Below are positions 1-9,389 of a DNA stretch of 64,000 nt, one piece after another. The position numbers and the translations under genes were made by a program. A model generated the notes under the pieces. That model saw only the letters and a program-made list of their open reading frames with translations, was not told the DNA's origin and did no database searches. Positions within the stretch are counted from its first letter, which is position 1, and each line of letters begins with the position of its first letter. Source of the stretch: Amycolatopsis regifaucium (lineage in GTDB: Bacteria; Actinomycetota; Actinomycetes; Mycobacteriales; Pseudonocardiaceae); NCBI RefSeq assembly GCF_001613935.1, contig NZ_LQCI01000003.1, forward strand, positions 664,500-728,499, written 5' to 3'.

Positions 1-2
1 GG

Positions 3-257
3 CTCGGCCTCGCGATCAGTCAGGAGGACGCGCGGTTGCACGGCGGCGTACTCGACGCGTGGGGCGAGACCGGCCACGGCGCCTGTTTCCGGCTCGTACT
101 GCCGCGACGGCAGGACACGCCGATGGGGGAGAGCCCGCTGGTGCTGCCGCCGCCCGATCACAAGGCGACCGACTCGCACGGTCTGTCGTCCGGATTGCTC
201 GAAGTCCGCCCGGCGCCCGAGGCGATCCTCGCCGAATCCGAGGAGGTCGGCCGATGA
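3..257 (+). CDS. mtrB: Sensor histidine kinase MtrB, C-terminal end (partial)
   Basis: This is the last 84 codons of a two-component sensor kinase; the gene begins before the window. The visible start of the fragment (LGLAIS, then [21 protein letters not shown]) is the end of a HATPase_c domain, including its G2-type glycine box. About 50 poorly conserved residues follow. The assignment to MtrB rests mainly on context: lpqB follows directly, with its ATG overlapping the TGA of this gene (ATGA), the usual actinobacterial mtrA-mtrB-lpqB order. MtrB is a membrane kinase that phosphorylates MtrA and links envelope state to division and replication. The N-terminal sensor and dimerisation parts cannot be seen. 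Confidence 0.85.
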   Translation, partial: LGLAISQEDARLHGGVLDAWGETGHGACFRLVLPRRQDTPMGESPLVLPPPDHKATDSHGLSSGLLEVRPAPEAILAESEEVGR

Positions 258-1984
258 AACGGCTGCTGACCCTGCTCGCGGTGTTCCTGCTGGTCGCCGG
301 TTGCGCGAACATCCCGCTCGAATCCCAGCCCGTCGTCGTCTCCGGGGACAAACCCGCGCAAGCGCCGGTGGACGTCCCCGAACCGGCGGCCGGGATCGAC
401 TCGCTGACCGTCACCCGCCAGTTCATCCGCAACTCCGCGACGCCGGGCACGGCGAACGCCGACGCGCGGGTCTACCTCGACGACGAGGCCCGGCGCACCT
501 GGAAGCCGTCGCCGGGGCTGACGATCATCGACGACACCTTCGGCACCGTCTACGACACATCGTCACCGCAGGAGAACCCGGACGAGCAGCTGGTGAACGT
601 CCGCGGGTTCAAACTCGGCACCCTGAGCCCCGACAACGCGTTCATCCCGCAGAAGGCCGAATACTCGCAGCAGTTCAAGCTGCGGAAGCAGGCGAACGGC
701 CAGTGGCGGATCGTGGATCCGCCGCAGGATCTCGCGATCACCGACGAGGATTTCTCGGTCAACTACTTCCGGGTGCCGATCCGGTTCTACTCACCCGATT
801 CCGGCACCTTCGTCCCCGACCTCCGGTATGTCGCGGCGAAACCGCAGTCCGGACTGCCGGGCCGGGTGATGGACCTGGTGCTGCAGGGACCGTCGGAAGG
901 GCTGAAGGGCGCGGTCAAGGACCTGCTCGCCGATCAGGTCACCACCGACACGAACGTGCGCAGCACGGACGACGGGACCTTGGACGTCGCGCTGACCGGT
1001 ATCGGCGGGGCCAGCCTCGCGGACCGGACCCTGATCGCCGCGCAGATCGTCCTCTCGCTGCAGACGGTGACGCTGAGCCGGATCCGGTTGCTGGCCGACG
1101 GCACCGCGCTGGTGCCGGACCACGAGTACTGGCGCTCCAGCGACCTTCCCGCGTACAACACGGAGATCGAGCCCAATCTGGAGCTGAAGGGGCTGATGAC
1201 CGTCAACGGGCGGGTCCGGTCCCTCGGCGACGGGGCCCCGGTCGGGGGACCGGCGGGCAATGGCGGGTACAAGGTCGTCAGCGCCGCGCAGTCCGTCGAC
1301 GGCAAACGGCTCGCGGTGGTCGAAGAGCGCGACGGCAGGCAGTGGCTGCGGGTCGGCGATCTCGGCCACGACCTCGGCTCGGTCGAACTGTTCGGGGGCA
1401 GCCTGAGCCGTCCGACCTGGCGTCCGGTCCCGCGCGGCAGCGGCGGGGTCTCGGGCGAGGTCTGGACGGTCGTCGACCACAACACCGTCGCCAGGGTCAC
1501 CCTCGCCGCGGACGGCCGCTGGGTGAAGGCGGGCGTCGACGCGACCATGCTCACCGGACTCGGCCAGATCACCGAACTGCGGCTCTCCCGCGACGGGTCG
1601 CGGCTGGCCGCGGTGGTCAACGGGCAGCTGGTGATCGCCTCGATCGTGCGGACGGCGGATTCGGTGGCCCTGCGCTCGCCTCGCTCGCTGCAGGAACGCC
1701 AGCTCAAGGACGTCGTCGACGTCGACTGGGCGACTCAGGACCACCTGATCGTCGCGACGTCGTCGAGCACCCTGCCGGTGGTCAAGGTGCCGTTGGACGG
1801 GCAGCGGATGGACGCCTTCAACAGCTCGAACCTCACTCCGCCGGTGCACGGCGTCACCGCGGCGCCGAACCGGCAGAACCTGGTCGCGGACGCGGGCGGG
1901 CTGTGGGTCGCCTCCGAACTGGGCGAGGTCTGGCGGCCGCAGGCGCACACCGTCACCGAGGCGGACCCCTTCTACCCGGGCTGA
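254..1984 (+). CDS. lpqB: Lipoprotein LpqB, MtrAB accessory
   Basis: This 576-residue exported lipoprotein is thought to sit outside the membrane and modulate the MtrB kinase. The N-terminus is a lipoprotein signal with lipobox LVAGC, putting the lipidated cysteine at residue 17. A GerMN-type domain follows in the first half (around residues 190-320, near [15 protein letters not shown]). The C-terminal half is beta-propeller-like, with repeated short strands such as [14 protein letters not shown]. The length matches the family (about 580). The ATG at 254 was chosen over earlier in-frame starts because the signal peptide begins exactly there and the start overlaps the mtrB stop, indicating translational coupling. 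Confidence 0.95.
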   Translation: MKRLLTLLAVFLLVAGCANIPLESQPVVVSGDKPAQAPVDVPEPAAGIDSLTVTRQFIRNSATPGTANADARVYLDDEARRTWKPSPGLTIIDDTFGTVYDTSSPQENPDEQLVNVRGFKLGTLSPDNAFIPQKAEYSQQFKLRKQANGQWRIVDPPQDLAITDEDFSVNYFRVPIRFYSPDSGTFVPDLRYVAAKPQSGLPGRVMDLVLQGPSEGLKGAVKDLLADQVTTDTNVRSTDDGTLDVALTGIGGASLADRTLIAAQIVLSLQTVTLSRIRLLADGTALVPDHEYWRSSDLPAYNTEIEPNLELKGLMTVNGRVRSLGDGAPVGGPAGNGGYKVVSAAQSVDGKRLAVVEERDGRQWLRVGDLGHDLGSVELFGGSLSRPTWRPVPRGSGGVSGEVWTVVDHNTVARVTLAADGRWVKAGVDATMLTGLGQITELRLSRDGSRLAAVVNGQLVIASIVRTADSVALRSPRSLQERQLKDVVDVDWATQDHLIVATSSSTLPVVKVPLDGQRMDAFNSSNLTPPVHGVTAAPNRQNLVADAGGLWVASELGEVWRPQAHTVTEADPFYPG

Positions 1985-2021
1985 GCTCGCTCCGTTCGCG
2001 CGTGAAGACCCTCTTGTGTCC

Positions 2022-2059
2022 GTGAAGGAATTGGGACACTCAACGTCCCGATTCTTCAC
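2022..2059. repeat. Imperfect hairpin with GGGAC-ACTCAAC-GTCCC core
   Basis: The arms GTGAAG...GGGAC and GTCCC...CTTCAC enclose the loop ACTCAAC. It lies 40 bases after lpqB and may act as its terminator. The same core and loop recur in the hairpin at 2179-2233. Confidence 0.65.
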
Positions 2060-2178
2060 AGATACGCTCGACGGCCCGCCGAGAAATCTCGACCCCCACA
2101 GTCCCGGCAAAGTTGCGATCTTGCAGGTCAGGCGACTATTCCTGCACTGTCGCGGGGTCGCACGCATCGGCGGTGGAG

Positions 2179-2233
2179 CTTGATCAACGGAAGATCACGG
2201 ACACTCAACGTCCCCGATCTTCCGTTGATCAAG
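2179..2233. repeat. Inverted repeat with perfect 18-base arms
   Basis: The arms CTTGATCAACGGAAGATC (2179-2196) and GATCTTCCGTTGATCAAG (2216-2233) are exact reverse complements. They surround a 19-base centre that can itself pair as GGAC-actcaac-GTCC. The core matches the hairpin at 2022-2059. No gene boundary lies next to it, so it looks like a dispersed repeat rather than a simple terminator. Confidence 0.85.
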
Positions 2234-2361
2234 AACGAGTCGCCCGCACCCGGCACACTCCGCCGCCGCAAGGACGAGGCCTTCACCGGCTCGGTGGCTC
2301 GAAGCGTCACCGAAGCTCTTGGCTGGCTCGGTACCGCCGCACTTACCCACTCGGAGGGAGC

Positions 2362-2419
2362 AAGGGACCTTTAGTATCGCTAGCTTTTCTAGCAACGCTA
2401 GCCACAGCTACGGGTCCTT
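2362..2419. repeat. GCTAGC-based hairpin flanked by AAGGGACC/GGGTCCTT
   Basis: GCTAGC at 2379-2384 pairs with GCTAGC at 2397-2402. Outside it, AAGGGACC and GGGTCCTT can pair imperfectly. The outer arms resemble the AAGGnCC arms of other hairpins in this window. Function unknown. Confidence 0.45.
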
Positions 2420-2530
2420 CTTCTCGGCTGCGGTCATGACCGGTCACCTTGGGTCCCAAACCGTCCAAAGCGGACCTGTCACGACACGAGCCGCCCGGAA
2501 ACCGTCGGTGCCCCCGAAGACACTCGCCCC

Positions 2531-3181
2531 ATGTCCGAAATCCTGGATCTCCTCATCCCCGCCCGCTGTGCTTCCTGTGGCGCGCCCGGCGCCCCGTGCT
2601 GCCCGGTCTGCCAAGCCGTTTGGGGTTCGCTCAGCGAGATAACGCGCGCCCCGATGGCCGGCCTCGTCCCGGTCTACGCCTTGGCCCGCTACGCCGACGA
2701 AGCCCGCCGTCTGATCCTCGCCTACAAGGAACGCGGCCGACGCGATCTCGCGCCGTCCCTGGGCCGGGCCGTAGCCGAAGCCCTGCCTCTGCTCCCCACT
2801 GGACAGGACGCCGGATGGTGGCTCGTCCCGGTTCCGTCGAGGCGGCACGCCTCCCGTGTCCGAGGTGGACCGCATATCCGACGGGTGGCCGAGGAGTGCG
2901 CGAAAATCCTTTCGCATAAGGGGAAACGAGCGACAGTGGCACCCGTGCTCAGCCTCCGGGCCGGCGTCCGCGACGCCGCGAGGCTCACCAGGGCCGAGCG
3001 TGCGGCGAACCTGGACGGACGGGTCCGCATCGCCTCCGAGGCCGTCCCGCCGAAGGGGGCACCGGTCATTCTTCTCGACGACGTGATCACAACCGGAGCG
3101 ACTGCCGCCGCTTGTACGAAACTTTTGGCCGCAAGCGGAATTCACGTTCAGGCCGTGGTCGCGCTGGCCGCCGCCGGGTGA
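2531..3181 (+). CDS. comF: ComF-family phosphoribosyltransferase-like protein
   Basis: A 216-residue protein of the ComF/GntX family, cytoplasmic, linked in other bacteria to DNA uptake or nucleotide salvage; the exact substrate is unknown. An N-terminal zinc-ribbon-like part has two CxxC pairs (CASC near residue 13 and CPVC near 25). A C-terminal type I phosphoribosyltransferase fold carries the PRPP-binding loop VILLDDVITTGAT around residues 178-190. The conserved R-x-L-T-R-x-E-R-x-x-N segment typical of ComF is also present (ARLTRAERAANLDG). The order lpqB-comF-hpf-secA matches other actinobacteria. No RBS is obvious, but the zinc ribbon starts right after this ATG. Confidence 0.88.
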   Translation: MSEILDLLIPARCASCGAPGAPCCPVCQAVWGSLSEITRAPMAGLVPVYALARYADEARRLILAYKERGRRDLAPSLGRAVAEALPLLPTGQDAGWWLVPVPSRRHASRVRGGPHIRRVAEECAKILSHKGKRATVAPVLSLRAGVRDAARLTRAERAANLDGRVRIASEAVPPKGAPVILLDDVITTGATAAACTKLLAASGIHVQAVVALAAAG

Positions 3182-3724
3182 TCACGAGGTCACCTACAAG
3201 AGTGATGAATGGCCGGGAACGAGAATGGGTACAAGGGCGTTGACGGGATATGAGGAAGCTACCGAGGAACACTCCGGCAGCCCGCCACTCCACCGGGGTG
3301 GCGGCGGATTCCCCGGGTAGCGTCACCCTCGGCTTTTTCCTGTCCGAAGGCTTGCGCCGTCCGCGTGAAAAGAAATCACGGGGACGACGCCCGACAGGCC
3401 GGATTGTCCCGCTGTCCACCGCTCCGTCGTCGCGTGCGGTGACGAGGTCTCACGTCGTGATATCCCCCGGCTCGGGGGCTGTTGCTCGCGGCATGATGCG
3501 GCTAACGTGCAGCGCTATCAGCAATCCCGGCAGGCAGGGAGGTGACCAGCCCATGTCCCTGGCGCCGGAGCCGCGCTGAGTCCGCGCTCGGACATCCGCC
3601 ACGAGACGTCGTGACCGCATGCCGAGTTCTCTCACCGCCCGCGATCCGGGCTTCGTCCCCGCTTTACCGGCGCCCTAGTGAACACATCTACAGCTCGCAG
3701 TCATTTCAGCGAGGGAGGTCGTGT
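3182..3724. other. Leader and promoter region of hpf; no gene seen
   Basis: These 543 bases lie between comF and hpf. I see no supported coding frame. A short inverted repeat CCACTCCACCGGGGTGGCGG lies near 3288-3307. The region probably carries the hpf promoter and a long 5' leader, but no promoter motif is convincing by eye. Confidence 0.4.
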
Positions 3725-4417
3725 ATGGACATCGTCGTTAAGGGCCGCAACGTGGAGGTGCCCGACCACTATCGGGCACTCGTCAGCGAAAAGCTGGCCC
3801 GGCTAGAGCGCTACGACAAGAAGGTCATCCGTTACGACGTGGAACTCTTCCACGAGCCCAATCGCCGGCAGTCCAAGAACTGCCAGCGGGTCGAAATCAC
3901 CGGGAAGGGACGGGGCCCCGCCGTACGCGCTGAAGCGTGTGCAGGCGACTTCTACGCAGCGCTGGATTCCGCACTCAACAAGCTCGAAAACAGGTTGCGG
4001 AAGACACACGACCGACGGCGCGTGCACTACGGCCGCAGCCGCCCGGAATCCGTCGCCGAGGCGACTTCGATCGCGGTCGCCGGTGGGATGACCACCGACA
4101 CCCGACATCTGGCAGGCACCGCTGTGCTCGAAGCGCCAGAGGCCGAACCCATGGCCGACGGTTTCGCTGTCGAGAGCGGTGACGAGTTCGAGCTGCCCCA
4201 GCAGCAGCGCTGGGATGACGGGGTGACCGAACATCAGCCCGGTCGCGTCGTCCGCGAGAAGAAACACGACGCGGTACCGATGACGGTGGACCAGGCCCTC
4301 TACGAGATGGAACTGGTCGGCCACGACTTCTACCTCTTCAACGACTCCGACGCCGGTTGCCCGAGCGTCGTCTATCGGAGGCGAGGCTTCGACTACGGCG
4401 TCATCCGGCTGAGTTAG
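3725..4417 (+). CDS. hpf: Ribosome hibernation promoting factor, long form
   Basis: HPF binds the 30S decoding region and, in its long form, joins two 70S ribosomes into inactive 100S dimers in stationary phase or stress. The 230-residue product has the N-terminal S30AE domain (residues 1-105, starting MDIVVKGRNVEV and including KLARLERYDKKV and ALDSALNKLENRLRK). A poorly conserved linker (about 105-170) leads to the C-terminal dimerisation domain (PMTVDQALYEMELVGHDFYLF to YGVIRLS). ATG 3725 is chosen because GGGAGG lies just upstream and homology starts there. It is followed by secA, as in mycobacteria. Confidence 0.96.
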   Translation: MDIVVKGRNVEVPDHYRALVSEKLARLERYDKKVIRYDVELFHEPNRRQSKNCQRVEITGKGRGPAVRAEACAGDFYAALDSALNKLENRLRKTHDRRRVHYGRSRPESVAEATSIAVAGGMTTDTRHLAGTAVLEAPEAEPMADGFAVESGDEFELPQQQRWDDGVTEHQPGRVVREKKHDAVPMTVDQALYEMELVGHDFYLFNDSDAGCPSVVYRRRGFDYGVIRLS

Positions 4418-4448
4418 CCGGCCCCTCCGACCACCACAACGTCCACGA

Positions 4449-4484
4449 CGGCGGCCCGCACGTGCTCGCGTGCGGGCCGCCGCC
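4449..4484 (+). terminator. Strong hairpin after hpf
   Basis: Perfect 12-base arms GCGGCCCGCACG (4451-4462) and CGTGCGGGCCGC (4469-4480) with a 6-base loop, about 35 bases after the hpf stop. No T-run follows, as is common in actinobacteria. Confidence 0.8.
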
Positions 4485-4666
4485 GTGTCCGGATCAAGCT
4501 CGATACGACCCCGTCCCGTCAAGTACCGACAGACGGTGCGTGCGCGAACACCGAGGTGTTCCCTACGATGGGGGTCGGACGGTGGTGCGTACCAGGTACC
4601 ACCGCGCACGAGATTGCCCGGGACCGGCTCGGGTGCGATCACAAATCAGCTAGTGAGGTCGACCGG

Positions 4667-7495
4667 ATGGTGCTGAACCGCCTGCTCCGCGCGGGCGAGG
4701 GCAAAATGGTGAAGCGGCTGCGTAACATCGCCGATCACATCAACACCCTCGAAGACGACGTCAAGGAACTTTCGGACACGGCGCTGCGGGCGAAGACCGA
4801 CGAGTTCCGTAAGCGGCACGCGGACGGCGAGTCACTCGACGACCTCCTGCCGGAGGCGTTCGCGGTGGCGAGGGAGGCCGCCTGGCGCGTGCTCGGCCAG
4901 CGGCCCTACGACGTCCAGCTGATGGGCGGCGCCGCGCTGCACCTCGGCCAGGTCTCCGAGATGAAGACCGGTGAGGGCAAGACCCTGACCCAGGTCCTTC
5001 CCGCGTACCTGAACGGGCTGTCCGGCAAAGGCGTGCACGTCATCACGGTGAACGACTACCTCGCCAAACGTGACGCCGAGTGGATGGGCCGCATCCACCG
5101 CTTCCTCGGCCTCGAGGTCGGGATCATCCTGGCCGACCAGACCCCCGAGGTCCGCCGTCAGCAGTACGCCGCCGACATCACGCACGGCACGAACAACGAG
5201 TTCGGCTTCGACTACCTCCGCGACAACATGGCGTGGAGCCTCGACGACTGCGTGCAGCGTGGCCACAACTTCGCGATCGTCGACGAGGTGGACTCCATCC
5301 TCATCGACGAGGCCAGGACGCCGCTGATCATCTCCGGCCCGGCCGACCAGTCCTCGCGCTGGTACATCGAGTTCGCGCGGATGACCCCGCTGATGAAGCC
5401 GGACATCCACTACGAGGTCGACATCCGCAAGCGCACCGTCGGTGTCACCGAGAAGGGTGTCGCCTTCGTCGAGGACCAGCTCGGCATCGACAACCTCTAC
5501 GAAGCCGCGAACACGCCGCTGGTCGGCTACCTGAACAACGCGCTGAAGGTCAAAGAGCTCTACAAGCGGGACAAGGACTACATCGTCCGCGACGGCGAAG
5601 TCCTCATCGTCGACGAGTTCACCGGCCGCATCCTGCACGGCCGCCGCTACAACGAGGGCATGCACCAGGCGATCGAGGCCAAGGAAGGCGTCGAGATCAA
5701 GGCCGAGAACCAGACACTCGCCACGATCACGCTGCAGAACTACTTCCGGCTCTACGACAAGCTGTCGGGGATGACCGGTACCGCCGAGACCGAAGCGGCC
5801 GAGTTCCACCAGACCTACAAGCTGGGTGTGGTGCCGATCCCGACCAACAAGCCGATGGTCCGCGTGGACCAGGCCGACCTGATCTACAAGACCGAGCAGG
5901 CCAAGTTCGAGGCCGTCGCCGAGGACATCGCCGAGCGGCACGAGAAGGGCCAGCCGGTGCTGGTCGGCACCACGAGTGTCGAGAAGTCCGAGCATCTGTC
6001 GAAGCTGCTGCTCAAGCTGGGTGTCCCACACGAGGTCCTCAACGCGAAGCACCACGACCGGGAGGCGCTGATCGTCGCCCGCGCGGGGCGCAAGGGCGCG
6101 GTCACGGTCGCCACCAACATGGCGGGCCGCGGTACCGACATCGTGCTCGGCGGCAACCCGGACATCATCGCCGACGAGGTGCTGCGCCAGCGTGGCCTCG
6201 ACCCGGTGGAGCACTCGGAGGAGTACGAGGCCGCCTGGCCCAAGGTCCTCGAAGAGATCCAGGCGGAGGCCAAGGCCGAGGCCGAGGAGGTCCGCGAAGC
6301 AGGCGGTCTGTACGTGCTCGGCACCGAGCGCCACGAGTCCCGCCGGATCGACAACCAGCTCCGCGGTCGTTCCGGCCGTCAGGGCGACCCCGGCGAGTCC
6401 CGCTTCTACCTGTCGCTCGGCGACGAGCTCATGCGCCGCTTCAACGCGTCGATGGTCGAGCGCGTCATGACGACCATGCGGCTGCCCGACGACGTGCCGA
6501 TCGAGCACAAGATGGTCTCCAAGGCGATCAAGAGCGCGCAGACGCAGGTCGAACAGCAGAACATGGAGATCCGCAAGAACGTCCTCAAGTACGACGAGGT
6601 CATGAACGAGCAGCGCAAGGTGATCTACGCCGAGCGCCTGCGCGTCCTCGAGGGCGAGGATCTGCGCGAGCAGATCGAGCACATGCTGGTCGACGTCATC
6701 AACGCGTACGTCACCGAGGAGACCTCGTCGGGCTACGCCGAGGACTGGGACCACGAGAAGCTGTGGACGGCGCTCAAGACGCTGTACCCGGTCGGGGTCA
6801 CCTGGGAAGAGCTCACCGAGGACGACGACCTCGACGCCGAAGGGCTTCGCGAGGCGCTGCTCAAGGACGCTCACCGCGCGTATGACGCGCGCGAGGCCGA
6901 GATCGACGCCAAGGTGGGCGAAGGCGCGATGCGCAGCCTGGAGCGTCAGGTGATGCTGACCGTGCTCGACCGCAAATGGCGTGAGCACCTCTACGAGATG
7001 GACTATCTCAAGGAGGGCATCGGCATGCGGGCCCTGGCCCAGCGCGATCCGGTCATCGAGTACCAGCGCGAGGGCTACGACATGTTCCGCGCGATGCTGG
7101 AGTCGCTGAAGGAGGAGGCCGTCGGCTTCCTGTTCAACCTCCAGGTCGAGCAGGCCGAGCCCGCCGCGCCGTCGCCGGAGTCCGCGGCCGCGCTGCCCGC
7201 CGGTGTCGCGTCCGGGAACGGCCAGGCCAACGGCAATGGCCGCCACGCCCGTCCGACGCCTCCGCAGGGGCCGGCTACCGACACCGAATCCGTGCCGTCC
7301 GCCTTGCGCGGCAAGGGGCTCGGCGGCGGTTCGCGGTCCGGGCTGACCATGTCGGGCCCGTCCGAGGACGGCGGCGTCGAGTCGCATTCGGACAGCGCCG
7401 CCGGTGACGCCGGTGACCAGAGCGGGACCCGCCGGGAGCGTCGCGCCGCGCAGCGCGCCTCCCAGAAGAAGGGCAAGAAGGGCCCGCGCCGCTAA
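4667..7495 (+). CDS. secA: Preprotein translocase ATPase SecA
   Basis: SecA is the ATP-driven motor that pushes unfolded preproteins through SecYEG. The 942-residue product matches SecA1 of actinobacteria (about 950). Visible landmarks are the Q-motif and Walker A region ([20 protein letters not shown] near residue 105), Walker B-type [19 protein letters not shown], the preprotein cross-linking domain, motifs [16 protein letters not shown] and [28 protein letters not shown], and the helical scaffold. The tail (after about 840) is Ala/Gly/Ser-rich, ends in Lys/Arg, and lacks the zinc-binding C-terminus of proteobacterial SecA. ATG 4667 fits the family N-terminus; upstream in-frame starts lack homology. 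Confidence 0.97.
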   Translation: MVLNRLLRAGEGKMVKRLRNIADHINTLEDDVKELSDTALRAKTDEFRKRHADGESLDDLLPEAFAVAREAAWRVLGQRPYDVQLMGGAALHLGQVSEMKTGEGKTLTQVLPAYLNGLSGKGVHVITVNDYLAKRDAEWMGRIHRFLGLEVGIILADQTPEVRRQQYAADITHGTNNEFGFDYLRDNMAWSLDDCVQRGHNFAIVDEVDSILIDEARTPLIISGPADQSSRWYIEFARMTPLMKPDIHYEVDIRKRTVGVTEKGVAFVEDQLGIDNLYEAANTPLVGYLNNALKVKELYKRDKDYIVRDGEVLIVDEFTGRILHGRRYNEGMHQAIEAKEGVEIKAENQTLATITLQNYFRLYDKLSGMTGTAETEAAEFHQTYKLGVVPIPTNKPMVRVDQADLIYKTEQAKFEAVAEDIAERHEKGQPVLVGTTSVEKSEHLSKLLLKLGVPHEVLNAKHHDREALIVARAGRKGAVTVATNMAGRGTDIVLGGNPDIIADEVLRQRGLDPVEHSEEYEAAWPKVLEEIQAEAKAEAEEVREAGGLYVLGTERHESRRIDNQLRGRSGRQGDPGESRFYLSLGDELMRRFNASMVERVMTTMRLPDDVPIEHKMVSKAIKSAQTQVEQQNMEIRKNVLKYDEVMNEQRKVIYAERLRVLEGEDLREQIEHMLVDVINAYVTEETSSGYAEDWDHEKLWTALKTLYPVGVTWEELTEDDDLDAEGLREALLKDAHRAYDAREAEIDAKVGEGAMRSLERQVMLTVLDRKWREHLYEMDYLKEGIGMRALAQRDPVIEYQREGYDMFRAMLESLKEEAVGFLFNLQVEQAEPAAPSPESAAALPAGVASGNGQANGNGRHARPTPPQGPATDTESVPSALRGKGLGGGSRSGLTMSGPSEDGGVESHSDSAAGDAGDQSGTRRERRAAQRASQKKGKKGPRR

Positions 7496-7504
7496 CACAA
7501 GCCG

Positions 7505-7547
7505 AAGGGGGCCTTTTCCGCGCAGGACGGCGGAGAAGGCCCCCTTT
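7505..7547 (+). terminator. Hairpin of the AAGGGGGCC family after secA
   Basis: The arms AAGGGGGCCTTTTCCG and CGGAGAAGGCCCCCTT pair with one mismatch. It lies nine bases after the secA stop and just before the stop of the convergent gene at 7549, so it could serve both strands. Confidence 0.8.
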
Positions 7548-7548
7548 G

Positions 7549-8064
7549 TCATGCCGCCAGGCGAAGCGCGGAAACTCGGCGCGGTGGCTTCAGCAACTGG
7601 AAACGGGTGCACACCCAGCCGGTCGGCGTCCGCTCGAAGCGTGCGGCCAGTGCGAGGCAGCGACTGTTCTGCTCGACGGTCGCGCAGGCCTCGATGACCC
7701 CGTCCGCCGGATGACACAGGTGGATCGACTTCGGCCGGTAGCCACCCGGCGGACGGCGACGGGCGCGGTCCAGCAGGACGCGGTGGAGCGCCGGGTCGAG
7801 GATCGGCTGCACCTGGACCGCCGGACGGCGCCCGTCACAGGCCTCCAGGATGGTGGTCAGCAGCCTGCCCACCTGCCGCCCGTCCAGCGCGTCGGGCTCC
7901 TGCCGGGGCACCGGTGTCCGCGCGGGCTCTCCGCCGGGCAGCGGCAGATCCAGCACGAGCTGGTTGTCCGGTGGCGGTACCCGGTGGGTCAGCGGATCCG
8001 GGCGGATCGTCGTCCGGTAAGCCGGTTCACACGGTTTCAGCCGTCTCAGTACGTACGAAGCCAT
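7549..8064 (-). CDS. Conserved actinobacterial protein, DUF6459-like
   Basis: A 171-residue protein without signal peptide or membrane segment. The N-terminal half is proline-rich and variable. The C-terminal half has the conserved core of a family commonly found next to secA in actinobacteria (HLCHPADGVIEACATVEQNSRCLALAARFERTPTGWVCTRFQLL), a strand-rich, NTF2-like-looking segment. I recall the family as DUF6459, but this is from memory. ATG 8064 has AAGGGGG 11 bases upstream. It converges with secA. Function unknown. Confidence 0.75.
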   Translation of the reverse strand: MASYVLRRLKPCEPAYRTTIRPDPLTHRVPPPDNQLVLDLPLPGGEPARTPVPRQEPDALDGRQVGRLLTTILEACDGRRPAVQVQPILDPALHRVLLDRARRRPPGGYRPKSIHLCHPADGVIEACATVEQNSRCLALAARFERTPTGWVCTRFQLLKPPRRVSALRLAA

Positions 8065-8198
8065 CAGGTGGTCCCCCTTCGCGGCCCCCTCGGCCGCGCC
8101 AGCAATTAAGGGGCCGAAGCTGGCCGAGAAGACGACAGGAACCCCCCGAGAGGATGAAACGGGCGGTAATCGCTTGTGGACGGCCGGGGTACCGTTGG

Positions 8199-8594
8199 GT
8201 GGTGCTGAAAGGGCTGGTCGTCGACTACGTAGGAGTGCTCACGGACGCCGACGCGGATCAGCTGTATGCCTTCCTGCGGGCCGCCAGGGAACGCGGCATC
8301 AAAACGGCCTTGCTCTCGAACGCTCCCGGCGCGTCGGACGAGGCCAAGCAGGCGCTGGACCCGTTCTTCGACGCGCTCGTCTTCTCGGGCGAGGTCGGCG
8401 TCGCCAAACCCGAGCGCGAGGTCTACCTGCTCACCGCCGGGCTGCTCGACCTGCCCGCCGACCGGTGCGTCTTCGTCGACGACGCCGCGCACAACGTCCG
8501 CGCCGCGGTGGCGGCCGGGATGGCGGGGGTGCACCACACATCGGTCGAGGAGACCCTGACCGAACTCAGCGCCCTTTTCGCGGGGGACCGCTAA
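8199..8594 (+). CDS. Small HAD-family hydrolase-like protein
   Basis: A 131-residue haloacid dehalogenase-superfamily protein, probably a phosphatase of unknown substrate. Motif I is VVDYVGVLTD, with the nucleophile Asp but the second motif Asp replaced (DYVGV, as in sEH-like HADs). Motif II is ALLSNAP, motif III lies at VGVAKPE, and motif IV is CVFVDDAAHNV. Only about 30 residues separate motifs I and II, so the usual C1 cap is essentially absent. Start choice is uncertain: adjacent GTG codons at 8199 and 8202 precede the first strand, and an ATG at 8154 would add 15 residues. It converges with the methyltransferase gene, overlapping by 4 bases. Confidence 0.75.
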   Translation: MVLKGLVVDYVGVLTDADADQLYAFLRAARERGIKTALLSNAPGASDEAKQALDPFFDALVFSGEVGVAKPEREVYLLTAGLLDLPADRCVFVDDAAHNVRAAVAAGMAGVHHTSVEETLTELSALFAGDR

Positions 8595-9355
8595 CCGCCG
8601 GCCCGCCGGACCAGCTCGAACGACAGCACGGCGGCCGCCGCGGAGACGTTGAGCGACTCCACCTCACCCGGCATCGGGATCGACACCCACTCCGTCACCA
8701 GCTCGCCGACTTCCGCGCTGACGCCGTTCGTCTCCCCGCCCAGCACGAACGCCGCGCGCTGCGGCAGCTCGACGTCGAACACCGAAGCGCGTGCCGAAGC
8801 ACCCAGCGCGTAGAGCCCGTACCCGGCTTCGGTCAGCATTTCGGCGGCCTCGCGCGCGCTGCCGCAGCGCAGCACCGGCGCGCGGAACGCGACTCCGGCG
8901 GAGGCCTTCACCACCATCGGGTCGAGGGCGGCGACGCCGCGCCGCGGCACCACGACCCCTTCCAGCCCGGCGGCGGTCGCCGTGCGCAGGATCATCCCGA
9001 CGTTCGCCGGGGTGGTGATCCCGTCGAGCAGCAGCACCCGCGACGGCGACCTGCCGTCGGAGAGGGCGGCGTGCAGCGACCGCATCCGCGGCGCGACGAC
9101 GTCGGCGAGGACGCCCTGGTCCTGCTTGCCGTTGCCTGCCAGCACCTTGACGCGGTGCGCGCTCGCCCGCCGCACCGGTACCCCGGCGGCCTTGGCGGCA
9201 CGCTGGATCTCGGCGGCGTTCGGCCCGCGCACGGTGTCGGCGAGAATCACCTTGTCCACCTCGAGCGCCGCGTCGTCCAATGCCTCGAGCACCGGTTTCC
9301 GCCCGTACACCGTCAGGAACCGGTCCTTCGGCGAAATCACCGACTCATCACCCAC
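8591..9355 (-). CDS. TrmH-family (SpoU) RNA 2'-O-methyltransferase
   Basis: A 254-residue SAM-dependent methyltransferase of the SPOUT class that probably modifies rRNA, as in RlmB/TsnR relatives. An N-terminal substrate-binding domain (YGRKPVLEALDDAALEVDKVILAD) precedes the trefoil-knot catalytic domain. That domain has motif 1 DGITTPANVGMILRTATAAGLEGVVVP, motif 2 AFVLGGETNGVSAEV and motif 3 IPMPGEVESLNVSAAAAVLSFEL. These contain the conserved Asn/Arg, Gly-Glu and SLNVS residues expected for activity. GTG 9355 is preferred because it leaves 34 bases to the divergent gene; an ATG at 9391 would overlap it. The target base cannot be inferred. Confidence 0.88.
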   Translation of the reverse strand: MGDESVISPKDRFLTVYGRKPVLEALDDAALEVDKVILADTVRGPNAAEIQRAAKAAGVPVRRASAHRVKVLAGNGKQDQGVLADVVAPRMRSLHAALSDGRSPSRVLLLDGITTPANVGMILRTATAAGLEGVVVPRRGVAALDPMVVKASAGVAFRAPVLRCGSAREAAEMLTEAGYGLYALGASARASVFDVELPQRAAFVLGGETNGVSAEVGELVTEWVSIPMPGEVESLNVSAAAAVLSFELVRRAGG

Positions 9356-9389
9356 ACCGGCGAGTGTCCCACTATGTAAGGATCGGCTC

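Larger units (their letters stand above)
1985..2530. other. Gene-free interval lpqB-comF with three hairpins
   Basis: These 546 bases show no convincing coding frame. They hold three separate inverted repeats, annotated individually. Part of the interval must carry the comF promoter, but I could not identify a clear -35/-10 pair. Confidence 0.6.

Noticed and set aside
4832..7717. A 961-codon open frame antisense to secA
   Set aside because: Same GC artefact; secA homology is strong over its full length.
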